Shown piece by piece: positions 1 through 8,165 of a DNA stretch of 64,000 nucleotides. Each line of letters begins with the position of its first letter. Positions within the stretch are counted from its first letter, which is position 1. A program made the position numbers and the translations under genes. A model generated the notes under the pieces. It saw only the letters and a program-made list of their open reading frames with translations, had not been told where the DNA came from and did no database searches. This DNA is from JBCCGI01 sp039029355 (GTDB lineage Bacteria > Planctomycetota > UBA1135 > GCA-002686595): positions 30,842 to 94,841 of the forward strand of contig JBCCGI010000025.1 of the NCBI GenBank assembly GCA_039029355.1, in the 5' to 3' direction.

Positions 1-872
1 ACCACCAGCTCGGGCAGCCTCCGGATCAGGTCCAGGGCGCGGGTCGCGTAGACCTCCGCCCGGGCGCTGCTCGCGGGCTCGACCTCGAAGGCGCGGCACG
101 CGAGGACGAGGGCGCGGTCGTGCCGCGCGTCCTCCTCGGCGGCGGCGTGCGCGCGCGCGTCGAGGTACTCCGCGAGGTTCGAGGCGATGGCGTCGGCACG
201 ATCGACGGCGAGCGACCGCTGCCAGGTCGCGTACGCGGCGAGGAGCGCGAGCACCGCGACGACCGCCGTCGCCAGCGCGAGCCTGCGGCGGGCGGCGCGC
301 CGACGCTGGCGCGCCCAGAGGGGGTAGATGCGCCCCGCCGTCTCGCCGAGGAGGTGCGCGGCGAGCTGGGTCCGGGCTTCGTCGAAGTCGCGCACCTTGT
401 GCCAGCGCAGCGCGCGCATCCAGCGGCGCCCGCGCAGGTCGTACCACGGCTTCTCGTGGAGGCCTGCGGCGAGCATGCGCGGGGAGAACACCTGCTCCGG
501 CTTGAGCGCGGGCCTGTCTCCCCAGGTCACGGCGACCAGGATGCGGTTGGCCCCGCGGTTGGCGAGGAACCACCCGACCTCGGAGTCGACGTGGCGCGAG
601 CTGGCCGACGACGGCGAGGCCAGCACGACCAGGTACTCCGAGCGCTCCAGCTGGGCGACGATCTGCCCGGCGACGGAGTCGGCTCGGGTCGGCGTGCCCG
701 ACGGGCGGAAGTCGCTTCCGTCACGGCAGATGGCGAGCTCGGACAGGTTGAGCTCGCCTTCGGAGTCGAGCTGGTGGAACGACTCCAGGAACGCCTCGAG
801 CTCACGCGCGAGGCCGTAGTCGGGCTTGTTGGCGTAGCTGAGAAAGGCCTGGAAGCGGGGCTCATCTGCCAT
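1..872 (-). CDS. TIR-domain membrane protein, C-terminus outside the window
   Basis: About 290 residues are visible from ATG 872-870; the reading frame runs off the left edge. Residues 8-130 look like a TIR domain. The segment starts AFLSYA, and a strand LVVLASPSSAS is followed by VDSEVGWF, where Glu98 lies where TIR NADases carry the catalytic glutamate. A basic stretch leads into a hydrophobic helix at about 205-225, then a charged region with ALVLACRAFEVEP, which resembles the linker before WD40 repeats in TIR-TM-WD40 proteins; that part is inference because the end is missing. Bacterial TIR domains often hydrolyse NAD in defence or signalling. A possible promoter lies just upstream at 884-912. 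The opposite strand has long open frames here, but they are GC-driven and lack domain features. Confidence 0.82.
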   Translation of the reverse strand, partial: MADEPRFQAFLSYANKPDYGLARELEAFLESFHQLDSEGELNLSELAICRDGSDFRPSGTPTRADSVAGQIVAQLERSEYLVVLASPSSASSRHVDSEVGWFLANRGANRILVAVTWGDRPALKPEQVFSPRMLAAGLHEKPWYDLRGRRWMRALRWHKVRDFDEARTQLAAHLLGETAGRIYPLWARQRRRAARRRLALATAVVAVLALLAAYATWQRSLAVDRADAIASNLAEYLDARAHAAAEEDARHDRALVLACRAFEVEPASSARAEVYATRALDLIRRLPELV

Positions 873-883
873 GACGCGCCCCG

Positions 884-912
884 GTGGTAGCGCGGGCAGC
901 GCCGCGACTCAA
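884..912 (-). promoter_or_regulatory. Candidate promoter of the TIR gene
   Basis: On the minus strand, TTGAGT (912-907) and TACCAC (889-884) are separated by 17 nt, and the ATG follows 11 nt after the -10-like box. No clear Shine-Dalgarno sequence is present, so the mRNA may have a very short leader. The -10 match is weak. Confidence 0.35.
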
Positions 913-1032
913 GGGCCGGGCGGGGGAGGCCGCCTGCGCAGGCAAGTGGGGGCGGCGACCTGGCCGCGTGCGGCGGTGCGGTCTTTTTTTGCAAAGCGCT
1001 CCGCGAATTTCGCACGCCGCTGGATGGGGTTC

Positions 1033-1071
1033 CGGACGGAGCGAACACCGAGGCGATCGGTGGGCCGTCCG
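1033..1071 (+). promoter_or_regulatory. Nested double-stem inverted repeat in the leader of the head-repeat gene
   Basis: An outer 7-bp pair (CGGACGG 1033-1039 with CCGTCCG 1065-1071) encloses an inner 6-bp pair (CACCGA 1046-1051 with TCGGTG 1057-1062). It ends 32 nt before the ATG at 1104. It could fold as RNA in the 5' leader or act as an operator; the sequence does not tell which. Confidence 0.4.
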
Positions 1072-1103
1072 AACGACCCAGACCCCAAGACCCGATCCCT
1101 CCC

Positions 1104-2117
1104 ATGTCCCACACCAGCATCCACGTCCACACCCTCGCCGGCCTCGTCTTCGTCGGAGGCGCCCTGGCACTCACCGGGCTCGCCCAGTCGCCGACCCAGG
1201 CGGGCTCGCGCCCCACGACCGAGGTCGTGGGCTTCGGGCTCTCGCCCGAGGAGAAGGAGATCCTGAGCCACATGAGCATCGTCTTCCTCGACGACGGGCT
1301 CGGCGGCACCGTCAAGACGATCCGCATCGAGGGTACGAACCTGCAGCTCGTCAACGGCCTCGGCTCGACCGGCAGCACCAACGCGAGCGGCAACCTGATC
1401 GTCGGCTACAACGAGCTCGACGGCGGCGCCAACGAGCGCACCGGGTCCCACAACCTGATCGTCGGGCGTCAGCACGACTACACCTCGGTCGGCGGCTTCG
1501 TCGGCGGCGACAACAACACCATCAGCGGCCCCTGGTCCGCGTGCCTCGCCGGAACCGGCAACACGGTCAGCGCGAGCTCTGCCGCCGTCGTGGCGGGCGA
1601 CGGGAACACGGCCGCCGGCAACTTCAGCGCGGTCGTCGCGGGGTCGTCCAACTCCACCGAAGCCGGCTCCCAGTCGGTCGTCAGCGTCGGCGGCTTCAAC
1701 AACACCGCGGGCGGCCTGCGCGCGGTCGTCGCCGGCGGCGAGCAGAACGACGCCGACGGCCCCGCCGCGGCGATCCTCGGCGGCTTCAACAACAGCGCCA
1801 CCGGCGCCCACGCGACGGTCGGCGGCGGCAACGGCAACATCGCGTCGGGCCCGCAATCGAGCGTGACCGCCGGGCTCTCGAACGTGGCGTCGGGCGAGGG
1901 CGCGGTCGTCCTGGGCGGCGTGCTGAACGTTGCCTCGGGCGGCCAGAGCACCGTCACCGCGGGCGGCAACAACACCGCCAGCGGGCCGATCTCGGGCGTC
2001 CACGGCGGCGAGTTCAACGAAGCGTCGGCGCAGAGCTCGACCCTGGGAGGCGGCGCCTTCCGCACCGCGCTCGGGCCCTTTGACTGGGTCGCCGGTGTGC
2101 TGTTCCAGGACTCCTGA
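1104..2117 (+). CDS. Secreted YadA-head-like repeat protein
   Basis: This 337-residue protein begins with a signal-like segment (hydrophobic residues about 9-27). From about residue 95 to 320 it is built of imperfect 14-16-residue repeats of the type NNTASGxxSxVxGG, with regularly spaced Gly, Asn, Ala and Ser. This is the hallmark of the left-handed beta-roll head of trimeric autotransporter adhesins (Hep/Hag-type repeats). No coiled-coil stalk or YadA membrane anchor follows; the protein simply ends in WVAGVLFQDS. It is therefore probably a secreted or surface structural protein rather than a complete autotransporter adhesin. A strong hairpin lies immediately downstream. The substrate or partner is unknown. 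Confidence 0.75.
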   Translation: MSHTSIHVHTLAGLVFVGGALALTGLAQSPTQAGSRPTTEVVGFGLSPEEKEILSHMSIVFLDDGLGGTVKTIRIEGTNLQLVNGLGSTGSTNASGNLIVGYNELDGGANERTGSHNLIVGRQHDYTSVGGFVGGDNNTISGPWSACLAGTGNTVSASSAAVVAGDGNTAAGNFSAVVAGSSNSTEAGSQSVVSVGGFNNTAGGLRAVVAGGEQNDADGPAAAILGGFNNSATGAHATVGGGNGNIASGPQSSVTAGLSNVASGEGAVVLGGVLNVASGGQSTVTAGGNNTASGPISGVHGGEFNEASAQSSTLGGGAFRTALGPFDWVAGVLFQDS

Positions 2118-2128
2118 GCCCCGTCCGC

Positions 2129-2162
2129 GCGCCCCGGCCGAGCACAGGTTCGGCCGGGGCGC
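2129..2162 (+). terminator. Rho-independent-type hairpin after the head-repeat gene
   Basis: A perfect 13-bp GC stem (2129-2141 with 2150-2162) with an 8-nt loop begins 11 nt after the stop codon and is followed by a short T-containing stretch (CTTCGTTT). Confidence 0.7.
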
Positions 2163-2304
2163 CTTCGTTTCGACGGCGGGCCGCCGGGCGGCCCGGGCAG
2201 GAACCCCGCGCGGGCCCGACTTCCCCGTGAGCTGCTACGCTGAGTGGGGCGCCTTCGCGCCGCGCTCGCAGCCGTCGGGCTCGGAGGGCGGAGGCCGCCG
2301 CCGC

Positions 2305-3660
2305 ATGACAAGGACTTCGACCGAGCCGCCCCGGCGGCCAACGCGACGCTGGCTTCAGCTGGGGCTGGTGCTCGCGGCCCTCGCGCCGCTGGCGGTCCTT
2401 CTGTGGTTCGGCCTGCGGAGCATCGCTTCGCTCGAGCGGCGTGCCCTCGAGCTGCGGCGGCAGGAGCGCATCGCGCGCTTCGGCGACGACCTCGGCCACG
2501 CGCTGCGGGACGGAGAGCTCGAGCTGGTCGCGACCGGCGTCGAGGAGGCGCGACTCGCGGTCGAGCAACACCTCGGCGAACAGGGCATCCCGCCGCCGGC
2601 CGTCGTCGCGCTCGACGGCGTCTTCTTCCTCGCGCCGGAGGAGGGCGACATCGCGCGCGTCGAAGGCCTCGCCGCCTGGTTGGAGGCCTGGACCGAGGGG
2701 CAGGAGCTGCCGCACGTCCCCTCGGCGGGGGCCGCGCAGACGGCCGACGTCCTGGATCGCCCCCGGCCATCGACCTGGCAGGGGCCGCGGGCCTTTCGGC
2801 TCCCGTCCGAGCCGGGCGCCGCGACCGGCGCTCCGCCGTACCTCTTCGAGGGCTGGCGGCCGCGCGTGGTGCTCGGCGTCGGCGTCGGCCTCGACCTCGT
2901 GCTGGTGCTCCTGCTCTGGCGTGCGCTGGCGGCGCAGCAGCGCCGCCGGGATGAGTTCCTGGAGGCGCGCGGCGAGCTGATCGCGCAGGTCGCACACGAG
3001 CTGCGGACGCCGCTGACGGTGCTGCGGCTCTATGCCGACACCCTGCTGGACGAGCGCGTGCCCGACGGCACGCGCCGGGAGTACCTGACGACGATGCGCG
3101 ACGAGGCTCGGCGCATCGGCGGGCTCGTCGACGGAGTCGCTGCGGCGGCGCGCGAGAGCGAGCGCGTCGACGAGGCGGCGACCCCGGCTGCGCTGCGGCC
3201 GGTGCTCGAGCGCGTGCTGCGCGCGTACCGTCCGCTGATCGAGCTCGACGGGGGACAGCTCGCCGCCGACCTGCCGGACGCGGGGGAGGCGCGGGTCACG
3301 TGCGGAGGGGAGGACCTGCGGCGGGTGTTCGAAATCCTGCTCGACAACGCACGGTCGTACGGCGCGTCGCCGCCGCGGATCCAGGTCGACGTGAGCGCCG
3401 CACCCAGCGCGGTCGACGTCTGCGTGCAGGACGCCGGGCCCGGCATCCCGGCCGACGAGCGCGAGGCGGTGTTTCGCAAGTGGGAGCGGGGCAGCTCCGG
3501 ACGCGGCTCGTCGAAGCGCGGGGCCGGCATGGGCCTCTGGATCGCGCGCCGGATCGCGGAGCGTGCCGGGGGGGCGCTGACGCTCGAGTTCCCGGCGGCC
3601 GGGGGCACACGGGCGCGCGTTCGGCTCCCGCGATCGGGGAGCGTGGGGGAGGCCGGATGA
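2305..3660 (+). CDS. Membrane-bound sensor histidine kinase
   Basis: The protein has 451 residues with two membrane helices (about 18-37 and 190-212) enclosing an extracytoplasmic sensor region of about 150 residues with no recognisable domain. A HisKA dimerisation domain follows with the H-box VAHELRTPLT, and His231 is the predicted phosphorylation site. The HATPase domain has the N-box EILLDNA, G1 DAGPGIP and G2 GAGMGLW. It should autophosphorylate and pass phosphate to the response regulator encoded next, whose start overlaps its stop codon (ATGA at 3657-3660). The start at 2305 is chosen because the first membrane helix follows directly; the frame is open upstream but low in complexity. 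The signal sensed is unknown. Confidence 0.9.
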   Translation: MTRTSTEPPRRPTRRWLQLGLVLAALAPLAVLLWFGLRSIASLERRALELRRQERIARFGDDLGHALRDGELELVATGVEEARLAVEQHLGEQGIPPPAVVALDGVFFLAPEEGDIARVEGLAAWLEAWTEGQELPHVPSAGAAQTADVLDRPRPSTWQGPRAFRLPSEPGAATGAPPYLFEGWRPRVVLGVGVGLDLVLVLLLWRALAAQQRRRDEFLEARGELIAQVAHELRTPLTVLRLYADTLLDERVPDGTRREYLTTMRDEARRIGGLVDGVAAAARESERVDEAATPAALRPVLERVLRAYRPLIELDGGQLAADLPDAGEARVTCGGEDLRRVFEILLDNARSYGASPPRIQVDVSAAPSAVDVCVQDAGPGIPADEREAVFRKWERGSSGRGSSKRGAGMGLWIARRIAERAGGALTLEFPAAGGTRARVRLPRSGSVGEAG

Positions 3661-4337
3661 GCCGCGTGCTCGTGATCGAGGACGACCCGGCGGTGGCCAA
3701 GGGCCTGGAGGACAACCTGCGCTTCGAGAGCCTCGCGGTCGTCGTCGCCGGCAGCGCCGAGGAGGGCCTCGCCCTGCTGCGCTCCCGCGCCTTTGACCTG
3801 CTGCTGCTGGACCTGATGCTCCCGGGCGCCAACGGCTTCGAGGTGCTGCGCGAGCTGCGCGTCCGGCCCGACGCGCCGCGCGTCATCGTCCTGAGCGCGC
3901 GCGACGGCGAGGCCGACATCGTCCGCGCGCTCGACCTGGGCGCGCACGACTACGTGCGCAAGCCCTTCGGCCTGCCCGAGGTGCTCGCCCGCGTGCGGCG
4001 CCAGCTGCGCGACACCGCCGCGCCGCGCGCGGACACTTCGTTCGCCGACGTGCGCGTCAGCCTGCGTCGCTATCGGCTTTGGAAGGGAAGCGTAGAGCAC
4101 GCCCTATCGCACACCGAGGCGGGCATGCTGCGCCTGTTCCTGCGGCGGCCGGACGAGCCGCTGCGCCGGGCGGAGATCATCGAAGAGGTCTGGGGCGCGG
4201 ACGCGTATCCCACCGAGCGCACGGTCGACAACTTCGTGCTGAAGCTGCGGCGGATGATCGAAGACGACCCGTCGCGTCCGCGGCTGCTGCGAACCGTGCA
4301 CGGCGTGGGCTACTGCTTCACTCCCGCCGCGCGGTGA
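3657..4337 (+). CDS. OmpR/PhoB-family response regulator
   Basis: This 226-residue protein has a receiver domain with the acidic pair Glu8/Asp9/Asp10, phospho-acceptor Asp52 in LLLLDLMLPG and Lys102 in VRKPFG. A winged-helix DNA-binding domain occupies about 130-222 (RTVDNFVLKLRRMIEDD, then TVHGVGYCF), typical of the OmpR/PhoB group. It overlaps the upstream histidine kinase by 4 nt, so the two are translated together. As a cognate output protein it probably activates or represses transcription; its targets are not evident, although the secreted hydrolase gene 111 nt downstream is a candidate by proximity. Confidence 0.93.
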   Translation: MSRVLVIEDDPAVAKGLEDNLRFESLAVVVAGSAEEGLALLRSRAFDLLLLDLMLPGANGFEVLRELRVRPDAPRVIVLSARDGEADIVRALDLGAHDYVRKPFGLPEVLARVRRQLRDTAAPRADTSFADVRVSLRRYRLWKGSVEHALSHTEAGMLRLFLRRPDEPLRRAEIIEEVWGADAYPTERTVDNFVLKLRRMIEDDPSRPRLLRTVHGVGYCFTPAAR

Positions 4338-4448
4338 CAAGAGTCGCGCTTGGGATGACATCGATATGACACCGGTTTTCGGGGCCCGCCTAGGTTCGGT
4401 CTTGTTCGCGCCCACGGGCGCTCTCCGCAACGAAGGACAAGATCATCC

Positions 4449-6434
4449 ATGCCGACCTGCTTGCACCTCGCCACTATCGCGACCGCCGCGACCATCGCGC
4501 TGCCCGCGCTCGGCGCCGCGCAGTCCGACGCCGTAACCACCCACTGGGACGCCCTGCTCGAGGACGTCGTGGTCGGAGCCATCGACCAGACTCCGCTGGC
4601 CGAGGGCCAGGAGCTGAAGGGCTTCCACGACCCCGACGAGCCGCACAACGCCGGCGACTGCTACTACATCTACCCGCGCAACCTGGCCCAGGACTCGTTC
4701 GTGCTGCCGAACACCGACGCGTACGTCGGGATGCAGTTCTCGACCAAGAGCGTGTCCAACGCCACGCGCGACGCCTTCCTGGACGAGATCTTCGACCGCA
4801 CCGGCGTCCACGGGCGCGTGCTGGCACAGCCCGAAGGACTCGTCGGGGGAGGAGCTTCGCCCGATCTGCAGATCCTGGTGAACCAGATCGTGAAGCTCCC
4901 CGGAGACCCGGCGGATCCGGGGTGCCTGGCGTCGCTCATCCTGCCGCCGGGCTGGGATCCCTCCGGGGACTACCCGATCGTCGTGTCGATGGAGTACGAC
5001 GTGAACTCATCGCTCTTCGAGGGGCCCTTTCGGTACGCGGCCGACGGAGGCCAGTTCGCGACGATGGTCGCGCTTAGCGCGCCCCTCGGGGGCGCTATCG
5101 CGGTGATGTGGAACGGCGGGGGCACGCTGGGCAGCTACTCGTTCAACCCGAAGGCGTTCTATCAGTTCCACGCCGTGCTCCAACTGGCGCAGCAGTACGG
5201 CGGCAACAAGCAGAAGGTGCTGACGATCGGCAACTCGCGCGGCGGCAGCGGCGCGCTGAGCGTGGTCGCCAATCCGTTCGAGCTGCCGTACCGCATCGTC
5301 TCCAGCGCGGCGAGCTCGGCCTCGGTGAAGTTCTCGACCTGGGAGGAAGGCGTGGGGCCGTATCCCTCGGTGACCTTCCCCAAGGCGCTGCACAACATCA
5401 GCCGGACCGTCGGGTTCTGGGACTCGTGGCGCCCGGGCTGGGCCTACCCGGCCTCGGACGGCGTCAGCCGCGCGCCGTTGGAGGATCCGGAGCAGGGCCT
5501 GAATCAGAACCTGATCGCCGAGTCCGCCGCGCGAGCCGCCTACGCCATCACGACCGGCCGCCCCCCGGAGACCATCGGCGACGACGGCTGGTTCCTGTTC
5601 TCCGACGACTTCCTGAACCGGATCGCCGGCTCCGACGCGCGCATTCTGCTCGAGATCTCGACGCACGACTCGATCCCGCCGATGGAGCAGCTCGAGCTCG
5701 CGAACGAGCTGGAGGCGCGGATGGAGCTCGAGGGCAAGGCTGCGAACCTGCACGTCGACCTCCTGGTCCGCAGCGGCCACCGCCCGCGCGAGATCACCGG
5801 CGCGACCTTCAACTTCGCGCTGACCGAATACACCTGGATCAACCTGCAGCGCGTGCTCGGGGGCCTGCCTCCGGTGAGCGTGCCGGGCCCGCGCGGGTAC
5901 TACCGCGTCGACCGCGACGGGGTGTTCGACCCGGACGAGGGTTGGATCTACACCTGGGAGCCGTTCCAGCCGGCGGAGCATCCCTTCACCGCCGAGTTCC
6001 CCTCCTTCTGCACCCGCGAGCCCGGGCTCAACCGCTTCCCGGTCGTGTTCGTCGGCGAGCCGGGCACGAGCTTCGAGCTGCGCGTGACGCCGCTGGAGGG
6101 TCAGGACATCGAGGACATCGTGATCGCCGGCACCATCCCCGTGACGCTGGCACAGGCGTACGTGCACGACGTGGAGATCGCGTCGGACATGCCGCTGGGG
6201 CTCTACGGCTACACGCTGGCGGTCGTCCGGCCGGGCGGCGAGCCGCTGGACATCGACCCCGACCAGACCATCACGGGGGAGCCGGCGCGCCTCATCGTGC
6301 TCGACCGCCTCGCGTTCCCGGAGGGCGAGCCGATCGAGAACCCGTCGGTCGACGATGTGCTGGAGGTGTATCGCGCCTACACCCCGGGACTCCCCGGGCT
6401 GGAGAAGACGAGCTACGGGTTGTCCGAGTTCTGA
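4449..6434 (+). CDS. Secreted alpha/beta-hydrolase-like protein
   Basis: The protein has 661 residues with a signal peptide (cleavage probably after LGAAQ, about residue 25). Residues about 150-460 look like an alpha/beta hydrolase: a nucleophile elbow GNSRGG with Ser263, an acid candidate Asp407 in STHDSIPP and His444 in RSGHRP. The last 150 residues form a separate beta-rich domain. The specific family and substrate are not recognisable; esterase or peptidase activity is plausible. An AAGGA ribosome-binding site at 4433-4437 supports the start. A two-component system lies just upstream on the same strand, so it may be a regulated target. The other long open frame across 5108-8155 is a codon-position shadow. 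Confidence 0.78.
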   Translation: MPTCLHLATIATAATIALPALGAAQSDAVTTHWDALLEDVVVGAIDQTPLAEGQELKGFHDPDEPHNAGDCYYIYPRNLAQDSFVLPNTDAYVGMQFSTKSVSNATRDAFLDEIFDRTGVHGRVLAQPEGLVGGGASPDLQILVNQIVKLPGDPADPGCLASLILPPGWDPSGDYPIVVSMEYDVNSSLFEGPFRYAADGGQFATMVALSAPLGGAIAVMWNGGGTLGSYSFNPKAFYQFHAVLQLAQQYGGNKQKVLTIGNSRGGSGALSVVANPFELPYRIVSSAASSASVKFSTWEEGVGPYPSVTFPKALHNISRTVGFWDSWRPGWAYPASDGVSRAPLEDPEQGLNQNLIAESAARAAYAITTGRPPETIGDDGWFLFSDDFLNRIAGSDARILLEISTHDSIPPMEQLELANELEARMELEGKAANLHVDLLVRSGHRPREITGATFNFALTEYTWINLQRVLGGLPPVSVPGPRGYYRVDRDGVFDPDEGWIYTWEPFQPAEHPFTAEFPSFCTREPGLNRFPVVFVGEPGTSFELRVTPLEGQDIEDIVIAGTIPVTLAQAYVHDVEIASDMPLGLYGYTLAVVRPGGEPLDIDPDQTITGEPARLIVLDRLAFPEGEPIENPSVDDVLEVYRAYTPGLPGLEKTSYGLSEF

Positions 6435-6635
6435 GTCGGAGGCGGCGCGGCCGGGGGAGAGCGGCGCGCGGGGGCTGGGTCGGAGGGGGAGCTCGCCGTC
6501 CCAAGGCGCGCCTCCCGCGCGTCGGCAGGTCGCCAGCGCTCGCCTCTCCGCCGGTTCTGGGCCCGGTGCCGGACTCCGTCCGGTTCCGGGCGGTGGGGCG
6601 GAGGGGCTCGCGCGCTGCTTTTCCGGAAGCCGCAC

Positions 6636-6663
6636 TTGCACTCCGCGGTTCGTTGGGTATGGT
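6636..6663 (+). promoter_or_regulatory. Candidate promoter of the TetR-family gene
   Basis: TTGCAC (6636-6641) and TATGGT (6658-6663) are 16 nt apart. Transcription would begin around 6670, only a few bases before the ATG at 6678 and inside the adjacent operator, consistent with tight autorepression. Confidence 0.45.
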
Positions 6664-6682
6664 ACCGACCAGTTGGTATGCC
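6664..6682 (+). promoter_or_regulatory. TetR operator copy 1, overlapping the regulator's start codon
   Basis: The reverse complement of 6664-6682 matches 7331-7349 at 17 of 19 positions. It contains the near-palindrome ACCGACCAGTTGGT (6664-6677) and ends within the TetR start region. A repeated dyad beside a TetR gene and upstream of its neighbour is the usual arrangement of an autoregulated TetR operator. Confidence 0.65.
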
Positions 6683-7286
6683 TTCCCACCGAAGCAAGCT
6701 GCTCGACGCCGCCCTGGAGCTGATGCTCTCCAAGGGCTACAGCGCCACGACCGTGGACGAGGTCTGCGCCGAGGCCGGCGTCACGAAGGGGAGCTTCTAC
6801 CACCACTTCGGCTCGAAAGAGGAGCTGGCCGACGTGCTGGTCGACCACTACTTCGAGATCGTGGTCGACGCCTTCAGCGAGCCCGAGCCGCCCCGGTCGA
6901 CCCGGGCAGGCGCGACCCCCGACGGCGCCCGGCAGCGCCTGTTCCGGTACCTCGACCAGGGCATCCAGGTGGCGAAGGGCCCGCTGTTCCGGCGCGGCTG
7001 TCTCCTCGGCAGCTTCGCGCTGAACCTGGCGGAGACCCACCCGGAGATGCGCGCGAAGCTCGAGCAGCGCTTCTCGGACCTGGCGAAGGGCATCGAGCCG
7101 CTGCTGCGCGCCGCGCTGCGCGAGGGGCCGGGTACGCCGGCCGTCTCGGCGCCGGCCCTGGCGCGGCAGTTCGTGGCCGTCCTGCAGGGCGGCATCGTGC
7201 TGGCCAAGGCGGCCGACGACCACGGCAAGATCGCCGAGGCCCTGCGCTGCTATCGCGAGACGCTGCGGGCGCTCCTCGGAGACTAG
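6678..7286 (+). CDS. TetR/AcrR-family transcriptional repressor
   Basis: The protein has 202 residues. The N-terminal 60 carry the TetR helix-turn-helix (TTVDEVCAEAGVTKGSFYHH followed by FGSKEEL). The rest is a helical ligand-binding and dimerisation domain that resembles the YxaF/AcrR subgroup. ATG 6678 is chosen because MPSHRSKLLDAAL is the normal TetR N-terminus; there is no ribosome-binding site, and the operator covers the start. It probably represses itself and the isochorismatase-like hydrolase gene that follows after 162 nt, because both promoters contain the same 19-bp element. The inducer is unknown, but may be the hydrolase's substrate or a related small compound. Confidence 0.9.
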   Translation: MPSHRSKLLDAALELMLSKGYSATTVDEVCAEAGVTKGSFYHHFGSKEELADVLVDHYFEIVVDAFSEPEPPRSTRAGATPDGARQRLFRYLDQGIQVAKGPLFRRGCLLGSFALNLAETHPEMRAKLEQRFSDLAKGIEPLLRAALREGPGTPAVSAPALARQFVAVLQGGIVLAKAADDHGKIAEALRCYRETLRALLGD

Positions 7287-7330
7287 GCTGCCGTGCTTCA
7301 ACCTCTCCAAGGGTCAGCGCTTGCCTCTCG

Positions 7331-7349
7331 GGCATACCAACTAGTTGGT
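7331..7349 (+). promoter_or_regulatory. TetR operator copy 2, upstream of the cysteine hydrolase
   Basis: It contains the perfect 14-bp palindrome ACCAACTAGTTGGT (7336-7349), preceded by GGCAT, and lies 100 nt before the hydrolase ATG. It matches the operator at 6664-6682 in inverted orientation (17 of 19). Confidence 0.7.
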
Positions 7350-7448
7350 CCGTTCGTTCTGGGGCGTGGCCGGGACGCGGCCCGCGCCCGGCTCCCCCTG
7401 CCACCCGTCCTTTTCAATCCCCGTGTCTTCCAACCAAGGAATCAAGCC

Positions 7449-8057
7449 ATGAAGAACCTCCAAGACTGGACCCGCTCCGCTCTCCTCCTCGTCGACCCGC
7501 AGATCGACCTGCTTTCTCCGCAGGGGGGCGCCTGGGACCTCTTCGGCGGCCAGGTCGAAAAGCGCGGCACGGTCGACAAGATGCGTCGCCTGCGGGACGC
7601 GGCCGAGGCGGCCGGCGTGCCGGTGTTCTACTCGCGCGTCGAGCTCTCAGGCGACGAGCTCGCCGCGCTGGAGCCGCGCAACGGCCTGCAGGAGCTGATC
7701 CTGTCGCGCCGACTCTTCGAGCAGGGCGCCGGGGCCGCATTCCTCGAAGAGCTGGCCCCGACTCCGACGAGCGTGCTGCTGCAGCCGCGGAAGGGCCCCT
7801 CGTCCGTGCACAGCGACATCGCCGAGCAGCTGCGCGCGCGCGGGATCGACACGCTGGTCGTGACCGGCATGGTGGCCAACCTGTGCGTCGAGTCGCAGGT
7901 TCGGGACGCCGTCGACGACGGCTTCCGCGCGATCGTCGTGGGGGACGCGGTGGCGACGATGAGCGACGAGGCTCACGAGTCGGCTCTCAGCAACTTCGGG
8001 CTGCTGGCGACCGACGTCGTCTCGACCGACGAGGTGCTGACGTCCCTGGGCGCCTGA
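7449..8057 (+). CDS. Isochorismatase-family cysteine hydrolase
   Basis: The protein has 202 residues, normal for the family, and is cytoplasmic with no signal peptide. The catalytic triad of isochorismatase-like hydrolases is visible: Asp16 in LLLVDPQIDL, Lys115 in PRKGPSS and Cys146 in VANLCVES, the last preceded by the usual TLVVTGM strand. Members cleave amide or vinyl-ether bonds in small molecules such as nicotinamide, carbamoylsarcosine or isochorismate; the exact substrate cannot be told. AAGGA at 7436-7440 gives a good start. A TetR regulator gene lies upstream, and both share an operator, so the two probably form a small inducible detoxification or catabolic unit. Confidence 0.9.
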   Translation: MKNLQDWTRSALLLVDPQIDLLSPQGGAWDLFGGQVEKRGTVDKMRRLRDAAEAAGVPVFYSRVELSGDELAALEPRNGLQELILSRRLFEQGAGAAFLEELAPTPTSVLLQPRKGPSSVHSDIAEQLRARGIDTLVVTGMVANLCVESQVRDAVDDGFRAIVVGDAVATMSDEAHESALSNFGLLATDVVSTDEVLTSLGA

Positions 8058-8152
8058 TGGGCGGCGGAGCCCGGCGGCCGGCGTGGCACGCCGACCGCGG
8101 GCTCCGGCCGGCCGCTCCGCAGCGGCCGAGGATCCCGCGCGCCGTGGGCTGC

Positions 8153-8158
8153 TAGGAT
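8153..8158 (+). promoter_or_regulatory. -10-like box just before the small repeat-like gene
   Basis: TAGGAT is followed after 7 nt by GTG at 8166. The layout is nearly the same as TAGAAT, 6 nt, GTG at 17283-17295. If the box is real it lies too close for ATG 8157 to be transcribed, which favours GTG 8166. Confidence 0.4.
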
Positions 8159-8165
8159 GCGGGGC

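Noticed and set aside
983..990. T-run preceded by GC-rich sequence as a terminator
   Set aside because: No stem longer than 4 bp lies before it, and no gene on the plus strand ends nearby.
5108..8155. A 1015-codon open frame on the plus strand
   Set aside because: It spans three real genes (hydrolase, TetR, cysteine hydrolase) in another frame, is rich in Arg, Ala and Gly, and has no domain. High GC content keeps such frames open.
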